From assembly GCA_021788495.1 (NCBI GenBank), contig JAJYKQ010000045.1, positions 1-8,594 on the forward strand: a DNA stretch of 8,594 bases, read 5' to 3'. Positions 1 to 5,146 of the stretch are shown piece by piece (position 1 is the stretch's first letter; the number at the start of each line of letters is the position of its first letter). The notes beneath the pieces were generated by a model. The model searched no databases and had not been told where the DNA came from. It saw nothing but the letters and a program-made list of their open reading frames with translations. Position numbers and translations under genes: made by a program. This DNA comes from a bacterium. Lineage in GTDB: Bacteria; SZUA-79; Acidulodesulfobacterales; Acidulodesulfobacteraceae.

Positions 1-761
1 GGTATTCCGACCTTGCCTATATCGTGCATGGGAGCGGAATTCAATATATTTTCCCGATAAACGCCGTCCATTCCAAGTTCCTTTGCTATAACGGCGGCAA
101 AATGGGACATTCTGGCAATATGATTTCCGGTGTCTTCATCCCTGTATTCCGCTAAAACCATCAGCCTGTTCAGAGAATCGTGCTCCATTTTATAAACGTC
201 GTCTATGGTTTTTTGATAATACGATTCTATGGCAAGCGTTATATCGATAGACAGCATTTTCTGCACCGAATTAAGTATCGATACAGACTCTTCGCTGTCA
301 ATGCCGTTTTCTTTACAGCATTTTATAACGGCATCCGTTATAAGCGTATTGTAATACCCGTAACTTCCTATGTAAACCGAGGGAGATATCTTGTAAACGT
401 AATGCGCAAAACCGACTATAACCCTGTTAATAAAATAATTTTCGTCGTATTCAATGCCGAATAACTGATTTATATAATGAGACTGCGTAAGTATAAGCTG
501 GTCTAAAAGATCCGGTCTCGAATTAATAATTTTAGCGGTTTCTTCTATGTTCAGCAAATATTCGTAAAAATCCGAAGCTATTTTTAAAGAAATATTTTCT
601 ATGCATCCCTTTATTTTACCTATGCCGTCTATGTCTTTTTGCGTAAAATGAGTCAAATCTTTTAAAAGCTTTATATTTTTCTGGGCAAAGAGGCTATATA
701 TGCCTATAACGCCTTTTTCGGTCATTTTATTTTTTTTCAGTATGTCGTCTAATCTGCCCAT
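1..761 (-). CDS. Globin-coupled HD-GYP c-di-GMP phosphodiesterase (3' part missing)
   Basis: This gene reads leftward from ATG at 761 and leaves the window after 253 codons, so only the sensor and the start of the output domain are visible. Residues about 15-185 look like a protoglobin (globin-coupled sensor) domain. They contain an FYEYLL segment (Y66 is a candidate distal haem-pocket Tyr) and the signature VGFAHYVYKISPSVYIGSY, in which H120 fits the proximal haem-ligand His. From about residue 197 an HD-GYP domain begins, with EYRDEDTGNHIARMSHFA at 205-222 and the metal-binding HD pair H246-D247 in SAPMHDIGKVGI. By family knowledge the product should be a cytoplasmic enzyme that binds haem and O2 (or another gas) and hydrolyses c-di-GMP. 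The GYP motif lies outside the window, so catalysis is inferred. There is no signal peptide or membrane segment. AAGGA at 772-768 is a well-placed ribosome binding site. The xerD-like gene ends 38 bp upstream, so the two may share a transcript. Confidence 0.88.
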   Translation of the reverse strand, partial: MGRLDDILKKNKMTEKGVIGIYSLFAQKNIKLLKDLTHFTQKDIDGIGKIKGCIENISLKIASDFYEYLLNIEETAKIINSRPDLLDQLILTQSHYINQLFGIEYDENYFINRVIVGFAHYVYKISPSVYIGSYGYYNTLITDAVIKCCKENGIDSEESVSILNSVQKMLSIDITLAIESYYQKTIDDVYKMEHDSLNRLMVLAEYRDEDTGNHIARMSHFAAVIAKELGMDGVYRENILNSAPMHDIGKVGI

Positions 762-767
762 AAATTA

Positions 768-772
768 TCCTT
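768..772 (-). promoter_or_regulatory. Ribosome binding site of the globin-HD-GYP gene
   Basis: On the minus strand AAGGA lies 6 bases before the ATG at 761. It supports this start over later in-frame ATG codons such as residue 13. The 38 bp between the upstream stop and this start show no hairpin terminator. Confidence 0.6.
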
Positions 773-799
773 ATTTTTAAAATACTTTTTATTTAATTT

Positions 800-1816
800 T
801 TACTTTTTATCGGCTTCTTCGGCCGCGACGGCGATTTTTAAACTCTGCTCCATATTTCTCGGATGAAATTTAGCGTGCTGCTCCCTTAAATGAGATATAT
901 CGGTATGCGTATAAATTTCCGTAGTAGAAATACTTGTATGCCCCAGCATCTGCTGAATCGACCTTAAATCAGCCCCGCCTCCCAGAAGATGGGTCGCAAA
1001 AGTATGCCTTAACGTATGCGGAGTTATATTTTTATCTATTTTAGCCAACAGCGCAGCTTTTTTAATAATTTTCCACAGCCCCTGCCTCGTTAAAGGCATG
1101 CCTTTTTCGGTAATAAACAGATAGGAACTTCCGGCATTTTTTGATTTAACTGCGTATTTTTGCCTTAGCGGCAGATAAACTTTAAGCATCTCCTTAAAAG
1201 GTATTCCGAACGGCACTATCCTTTCTTTAGAGCCTTTGCCTATTACTCTTGCAAAATTTAAATCGAAATTAAAATTATCGAGCTTAATGTCCGCAAGTTC
1301 GGAAATTCTTAGTCCGCTTGAATATAGAAATTCTATTATTGCTTTATTTCTAAGGTTTTCAAATTTGTACGCATCGGGGTCTTTTCTTTTTCGTATTCTT
1401 CCCCGTCCCGTAAACTCGACAGATAAAATTTTTCTCATCTCTTCTTCCGTAAGAAAATCGGGTAATTTCTTTGCCGTAAAAGGATATTCTATATCCTTAA
1501 AAGGAAATTCCGTTACAATGCCGCGTTTAAATAAAAATTTATAAAATCCTTTAATAGACGAGTAAAACCTCGCCCTTGTTTTTCCGCTTAAATTTAGCTC
1601 GGAAAGATAAGACAGGAAATCCTGAAAAAAAAATGGGGATAGTTCTTTAAAATTAATATTTTTGTCCTTTACGAAAGCATGAAATTTCATTAAATCCAAA
1701 TAATACGAAGAAACGGTATTAAGGCTTAAACCTCTTTCTATTTTAAGAAAAGATATATAATTTTCTATAAAAGCCTCAAATTCGTCTTTTTTAATCGGAA
1801 TCTGCCCTGCATTCAT
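800..1816 (-). CDS. xerD: XerC/XerD-type tyrosine recombinase (XerD-like)
   Basis: Site-specific tyrosine recombinase, expected to resolve chromosome dimers at a dif site at the division septum. With the ATG start it is 338 residues. The N-terminal SAM-like core-binding domain spans about 10-105 (FLKIERGLSLNTVSSYYLDL at 23-42). All catalytic residues are present: R170 (SSGLRISEL), K197 (GKGSKERIVP), H267 and R270 (TPHTLRHTFATHLL), H293 (MLGHTSISTTEIY), and nucleophile Y302 (IYTHTD). The ending LREQHAKFHPR resembles XerD more than XerC, but the split is a judgement. It is longer than the usual roughly 300 residues because of a basic insert at about 136-154 (TGRGRIRKRKDPDAYKF) and a C-terminal tail after HPR. 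Start: ATG at 1816 is preferred over an in-frame TTG at 1831 (343 residues); neither has a visible ribosome binding site. The gene sits 67 bp after aroB on the same strand and could also act in integration or excision. Confidence 0.92.
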   Translation of the reverse strand: MNAGQIPIKKDEFEAFIENYISFLKIERGLSLNTVSSYYLDLMKFHAFVKDKNINFKELSPFFFQDFLSYLSELNLSGKTRARFYSSIKGFYKFLFKRGIVTEFPFKDIEYPFTAKKLPDFLTEEEMRKILSVEFTGRGRIRKRKDPDAYKFENLRNKAIIEFLYSSGLRISELADIKLDNFNFDLNFARVIGKGSKERIVPFGIPFKEMLKVYLPLRQKYAVKSKNAGSSYLFITEKGMPLTRQGLWKIIKKAALLAKIDKNITPHTLRHTFATHLLGGGADLRSIQQMLGHTSISTTEIYTHTDISHLREQHAKFHPRNMEQSLKIAVAAEEADKK

Positions 1817-1883
1817 AATTTTGCATTTCAAATTTGCGGTGCCCGAATTTAATTATTGGGCGTTTTTATTAATTTTGCGGCGT

Positions 1884-3011
1884 TTATAACTTAGCCTGCT
1901 TATTAAATTTAGCCAGATAATTAAATAAAAAGCTGAAATCCAACTTTTTAAACTCATATACCCCTATTCCTTTTATCAGCACGAATTTTATCTGTTTATC
2001 GGACACCTTTTTGTCTAATTTCATTGCGTTTACGTACTGTTCCGGAGTAAAATCCGGAATATCGGACGGCAGGCCTGAATTTATTATTAAATTTTTAATT
2101 CTCGCCACCTCTTCTTCGCCGCATAATCCAAGATGTTTAGACAGTTTTGCGGCAAAAACCATTCCTATGGCTATCGCCTCGCCGTGTTTAATATTTTCGT
2201 AATTGTACAAAGTTTCGATAGCATGCCCCAAACTGTGTCCGAAATTTAAAACGGAACGCAGTCCCGATTCTTTTTCATCCTGATTGACGATATCCGCTTT
2301 AATAGAACACGACTTTTCTATTATACGGATTAAAGTTTCTTCGTCGTAAGCAAGGATTTTTTTATAATTCGATTCAAGATAAGAAAAAAAATCCGCATCT
2401 AACGCCGCTCCGTATTTTATGACTTCAGCAAATCCGTTGATTAATTCTCTTTTATCTAATGTTTTAAGGATATCTACGTCTATAAGGACGGCTCTCGGCT
2501 GATAAAAAGAGCCTATAAGATTTTTGCCTTTAGGATGGTCTATGCCGGTTTTCCCTCCTACGCTTGAATCCACGTCGGCAAGCAAAGTAGTCGGAACCTG
2601 AATAAAGTTAATTCCCCTTAGATACGTAGCCGCGGCAAAACCCGCAAGGTCGCCTACAACCCCGCCTCCGAAAGCTATTATATAATCCGACCTTTCCATA
2701 CCGTTATCTATAAGACGGTCGTATATACCGGCAAGATATTTAAGGCTCTTCGTGGATTCTCCGTCGGGAAGGACTATGAAATCAAAATTTTCTATTCCGC
2801 ATTTTTTAAGAAATGACGAAAATTTATCTCCGTATAAGCCATAGACTGTTTCGGATGTTACCGCTAAAAACCCCGCTTTTAAATTTACGGCGGCGGAACT
2901 AAACGCCGAAACGATTTCTTTCGCGGAAACTCCGCCTATAATTCCGGCGTCGATTATTATATCGTAGCCGTCTTTCTTTCCGCTTATTTCCGGTTCGACC
3001 CTGATTTTCAT
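1884..3011 (-). CDS. aroB: 3-dehydroquinate synthase
   Basis: Second enzyme of the shikimate pathway: a cytoplasmic, NAD+- and metal-dependent enzyme that converts DAHP to 3-dehydroquinate for aromatic amino acid synthesis. At 375 residues it is close to the family's usual length. The N-terminal nucleotide-binding part contains DGESTKSL (83-90) and the glycine-rich GGGVVGDLAGFAAATYLRG (115-133). QVPTTLLADVDSSVGGKTGI (138-157) and GKNLIGSFYQP (162-172) form the substrate and cofactor pocket. The three zinc ligands are visible: E196 in GFAEVIKYG, H259 in LNFGHSLGHAIE, and H276 in KHGEAIAIGM. The active site looks complete. Start: ATG at 3011 is the first usable start, although AGGAAA at 3032-3027 is 15 bases away, longer than ideal. 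It is followed after 67 bp by the xer gene on the same strand. No other shikimate gene is adjacent in the window. Confidence 0.97.
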   Translation of the reverse strand: MKIRVEPEISGKKDGYDIIIDAGIIGGVSAKEIVSAFSSAAVNLKAGFLAVTSETVYGLYGDKFSSFLKKCGIENFDFIVLPDGESTKSLKYLAGIYDRLIDNGMERSDYIIAFGGGVVGDLAGFAAATYLRGINFIQVPTTLLADVDSSVGGKTGIDHPKGKNLIGSFYQPRAVLIDVDILKTLDKRELINGFAEVIKYGAALDADFFSYLESNYKKILAYDEETLIRIIEKSCSIKADIVNQDEKESGLRSVLNFGHSLGHAIETLYNYENIKHGEAIAIGMVFAAKLSKHLGLCGEEEVARIKNLIINSGLPSDIPDFTPEQYVNAMKLDKKVSDKQIKFVLIKGIGVYEFKKLDFSFLFNYLAKFNKQAKL

Positions 3012-3061
3012 ATCATTGGCTTTAGCTTTCCTAAGGGTATTATTACATTATTAATATATAT

Positions 3062-3127
3062 ATTGTATTGCCGATTAATTCGCGCTTACAAAGAATACAT
3101 TTTATTTTATAAATCGAATTTTGTCTA
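3062..3127 (-). promoter_or_regulatory. Candidate sigma70-type promoters for aroB
   Basis: Two overlapping options lie upstream of aroB on the minus strand. The first is TAGACA (3127-3122), a 17-base spacer, then TAAAAT (3104-3099). The second is TTGTAA (3091-3086), an 18-base spacer, then TACAAT (3067-3062). Both fit the consensus loosely, and the sequence is AT-rich enough for chance matches. One of them probably starts the aroB transcript, and perhaps xerD and the HD-GYP gene with it. Confidence 0.35.
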
Positions 3128-3166
3128 ACATTTTTTTAATCCCAAATCCCGATTTAGAAATTTATT

Positions 3167-3228
3167 TTCTGGATGAGCCGTCTAAATGCCGACGGCTTTA
3201 AATCGTACCCGCTTTCGCGGGAATGACA
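3167..3228 (-). repeat. GC-rich double-hairpin element after the helicase gene
   Basis: In an AT-rich gap, two GC-rich hairpins lie side by side. CCCGC (3208-3212) pairs with GCGGG (3217-3221) around a TTTC loop. AGCCGTC (3176-3182) pairs with GACGGCT (3191-3197) around an 8-base loop. Read on the minus strand, the element begins GTCATTCCCGCGAAAGCGGG only three bases after the helicase stop and closes with a CATCCAG stretch. CATTCCCGCG-type palindromes are, from memory, widespread dispersed repeats in bacterial genomes, so this is probably a REP-like or MITE-like unit. It could also shield the 3' end of the helicase mRNA or slow transcription. No T-run follows either hairpin, so it is not a standard intrinsic terminator. 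Confidence 0.55.
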
Positions 3229-3230
3229 AT

Positions 3231-4730
3231 TTATTTAACCTTAGCCGATTTAGAAAAATAATTTTTTGAAAAGTTCTGCTTTTTGGAATTTCCGAAACGA
3301 GACGAATTTAAAGGTTTTAATGAACTGTTTTTAGAACGGAATAAATTTTTTGAACCTGCAGAGCCGTCGGTTTCCGTATCTGTATTAAAACGGTTCTGCC
3401 TTCCGGACGTTTTACCCTGCGCCGTCCTCGTCCTGCCTTTAAACTGCCCGTCGTAATTATTATGCGATACCGCCTTATCAGGCGACGCCGCCATATTAAT
3501 ATTTGCCGGAGGCACGAAACTGTCGAACATAACCCTCGGTATTTCACGTTTTATAAACCTTTCTATCTCTTTTAAGAAACGCATTTCTTCCCTGTCGACC
3601 AAAGAAACCGCCTTTCCGCTAACCCCAGCTCTTCCCGTTCTTCCGATACGGTGAACGTAATCTTCTGCGGCATTAGGCAGTTCAAAATTAACAACATACG
3701 GCAGGCGGTCTATATCGATACCTCTCGAAGCCACGTCGGTAGCTACTAAAGCGGTTACCGAACCGTCTTTAAACTGATTAAGCGCCTTAATTCTCGCAGG
3801 CTGGCTTTTGTTTCCGTGTATTGCGGTCGCCGAAATTCCGTCCGCCGCAAGCTTGTCCGCAAGCCTGTTAGCTCCGTTTTTAGTGCGCGTAAAAATAAGC
3901 ACCTGCTCCCATTTATGATGTTTAATGAGGTGGGATAACAGATGGCTTTTTAACTTCTGGGAAACCATATGGACGCTCTGGTCGACCAATTCCGAAGCAG
4001 CATTCTGTTTTTCTCCCTGCACGAAAGCCGGATTGCGAAGAACAAACTCCGACAGCGACTTGATTTTTTCCGAAAAAGTCGCCGAAAATAAAAGATTTTG
4101 CCTCTGTTTCGGCAAAAGCGCAATAATTTTTTTAATATCTACTATAAAACCCATATCCAGCATTCTGTCCGCTTCGTCCAGAACTAAAATTTCAATCCCG
4201 GATAAATCCACCGTTTTTTGTCCCGCATGGTCGAGAAGCCTTCCCGGCGTTGCCACTAATATATCTACATTACGCCTCAGCGCTTTTATCTGAGGAACTA
4301 TGCTCATTCCTCCAAAAACCGACGTCGATTTAAGCGGAAGGTATTTTCCGTACGTTTTCACCGATTCCTCGACCTGCACCGCAAGTTCTCTTGTAGGGAC
4401 CAGCACAAGGCATCTCGGCTTGGACTTTGATGCGTAAGCGGTCGAAACCTTCCTTTCCTGCCTGTCGTTTTTATAAGTCTTATCTTTAATTTCTGCCGTA
4501 TCTTTCCCCGAAAGCATATGCAGTATCGGAAGAGTAAAAGCCGCCGTCTTTCCGGTTCCCGTCTGCGCTCCGGCAAGAAGGTCTTTTCCCGAAAGCACTA
4601 TAGGTATAGACTTCGCCTGAACCGCCGTCGGATTTTCATAACCCGCATCGGCAATCGCCTTCATCAAATTTTCCGATAAATTTAATTCTTTAAAACTCAT
4701 TTCTTCAATAGTCTTTGATTTTTTTAACAT
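3231..4730 (-). CDS. rhlE: DEAD-box RNA helicase, RhlE-type
   Basis: ATP-dependent RNA helicase of 499 residues, expected to unwind RNA in the cytoplasm during ribosome assembly, mRNA decay or cold adaptation. The helicase core is complete: Q motif with F13 and the GYENPTAVQ segment (30-38), motif I AQTGTGKT (55-62), Ia PTRELA (112-117), GG (140-141), Ib TPGR (161-164), II DEAD (185-188), III SAT (216-218), IV VLIFTRT (277-283), V TDVASRGID (331-339) and VI HRIGRTGR (360-367). A charged insert at about 73-105, between motifs I and Ia, enlarges the first RecA domain. Residues about 405-499 form a low-complexity tail rich in Ser, Asn, Lys and Arg, as in RhlE-type proteins, probably for RNA binding. 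The RhlE subfamily is inferred from core and tail and is less certain than the DEAD-box call. AGGAGGA upstream of ATG 4730 supports this start over M11. The gene has its own upstream promoter and a long leader. Confidence 0.95.
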   Translation of the reverse strand: MLKKSKTIEEMSFKELNLSENLMKAIADAGYENPTAVQAKSIPIVLSGKDLLAGAQTGTGKTAAFTLPILHMLSGKDTAEIKDKTYKNDRQERKVSTAYASKSKPRCLVLVPTRELAVQVEESVKTYGKYLPLKSTSVFGGMSIVPQIKALRRNVDILVATPGRLLDHAGQKTVDLSGIEILVLDEADRMLDMGFIVDIKKIIALLPKQRQNLLFSATFSEKIKSLSEFVLRNPAFVQGEKQNAASELVDQSVHMVSQKLKSHLLSHLIKHHKWEQVLIFTRTKNGANRLADKLAADGISATAIHGNKSQPARIKALNQFKDGSVTALVATDVASRGIDIDRLPYVVNFELPNAAEDYVHRIGRTGRAGVSGKAVSLVDREEMRFLKEIERFIKREIPRVMFDSFVPPANINMAASPDKAVSHNNYDGQFKGRTRTAQGKTSGRQNRFNTDTETDGSAGSKNLFRSKNSSLKPLNSSRFGNSKKQNFSKNYFSKSAKVK

Positions 4731-4740
4731 TTCTTTAAAA

Positions 4741-4747
4741 TCCTCCT
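4741..4747 (-). promoter_or_regulatory. Strong ribosome binding site of the helicase gene
   Basis: Minus-strand AGGAGGA lies 10 bases before the ATG at 4730. It is the best Shine-Dalgarno match in the window and decides the start in favour of MLKKSK over the downstream Met11. Confidence 0.75.
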
Positions 4748-4874
4748 GTTTTTATACAAATTAACACTGCGAATAGTTTCGGAGGAATATTTAAAGAGAC
4801 GCCTTTAAAGGGATACCGCGCTTTTAACTTTAACAATGTCGATATATATATTTATATTATTTTTTTATCTTTTA

Positions 4875-4903
4875 ATTATACCTTATGACGCAACTTTATG
4901 CAA
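4875..4903 (-). promoter_or_regulatory. Probable sigma70-type promoter of the helicase gene
   Basis: On the minus strand TTGCAT (4903-4898) is followed by a 17-base spacer and a perfect TATAAT (4880-4875). The -35 box is weak (3 of 6). Transcription would start near 4868, giving an untranslated leader of roughly 135-140 bases that contains the TTTAAAG/CTTTAAA inverted repeat. Confidence 0.5.
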
Positions 4904-4930
4904 ATATCTTTTATTTTTTTAAAGGCGCTT

Positions 4931-5060
4931 TTTAAAGGGGTCAGATTTATTTATTATTCAGTCGGAAGTAAAGATTTAAAGGGGTCAGATTTATTTATTA
5001 TTCAGTCGGAAGTAGAGATTTAAAGGGGTCGATTTAAAGGGGTCAGATTTATTTATTATT
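4931..5060 (+). repeat. Direct repeat cluster, 44-bp unit with GGGGTCAG core
   Basis: Copy 1 (4931-4974) and copy 2 (4975-5018) are 44 bp each, head to tail, and differ at one base. Copy 3 (5019-5032) keeps only the two ends of the unit (TTTAAAGGGGTC then GA), as if the inner 30 bases were deleted. Copy 4 (5033-5060) carries the first 28 bases. Each full unit reads TTTAAAGGGGTCAGATTTAT, then TTATTATTCAGTCGGAAGTA and a few more bases. A shorter relative, TTTAAAGGCG, lies just to the left (about 4918-4926). The copies are abutting, with no spacers, so this is not a CRISPR array. They are in inverted orientation to the copy at 7561-7581. Confidence 0.9.
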
Positions 5061-5117
5061 TTATTTATTGAGTATAAAATTTTTTTACATAGACATTTTA
5101 GGTAAACGGAATAAATT

Positions 5118-5146
5118 TTGCCATAAATCATAAAAATATGTATAAT
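5118..5146 (+). promoter_or_regulatory. Sigma70-type promoter of the membrane-protein gene
   Basis: TTGCCA (5118-5123), a 17-base spacer, then a perfect TATAAT (5141-5146). Transcription would begin near 5153, downstream of the first possible ATG (5138). The real translation start may therefore be later than 5138. Confidence 0.6.

Larger units (their letters stand above)
4731..5137. other. Divergent intergenic region (407 bp)
   Basis: This gene-free stretch separates the leftward helicase from the rightward membrane-protein gene. From left to right it holds the helicase ribosome binding site, an AT-rich inverted repeat (TTTAAAG at 4790-4796 and CTTTAAA at 4803-4809), the helicase promoter (4875-4903), the GGGGTCAG direct repeats (4931-5060) and the promoter of the 808-codon gene (5118-5146). 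No open reading frame of note or RNA gene was recognised in it. Confidence 0.7.

Noticed and set aside
180..464. 94-codon plus-strand open frame
   Set aside because: It lies wholly antisense to the globin-HD-GYP gene, whose motifs are clear, and it has no recognisable protein features.
1236..1544. 102-codon plus-strand open frame
   Set aside because: Antisense shadow of the Xer gene; composition reflects the other strand.
1841..1861. Terminator hairpin GCCC...GGGC followed by T residues on the plus strand
   Set aside because: It would act on rightward transcripts, but the neighbouring genes read leftward. The stem is only about six pairs with a weak inner part.
3045..3070. dif-like or operator palindrome AATATATATATT upstream of aroB
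   Set aside because: Simple AT alternation in an AT-rich gap; no Xer-type binding arms can be recognised.
3317..3547. 76-codon minus-strand open frame rich in Arg
   Set aside because: Out-of-frame overlap with the low-complexity helicase tail; it has no start signal.
3925..4293. 122-codon plus-strand open frame
   Set aside because: Antisense to the conserved core of the DEAD-box helicase, with no supporting motif or ribosome binding site.
4931..5060. CRISPR array
   Set aside because: The repeat units abut directly with no unique spacers, and no cas gene is present.
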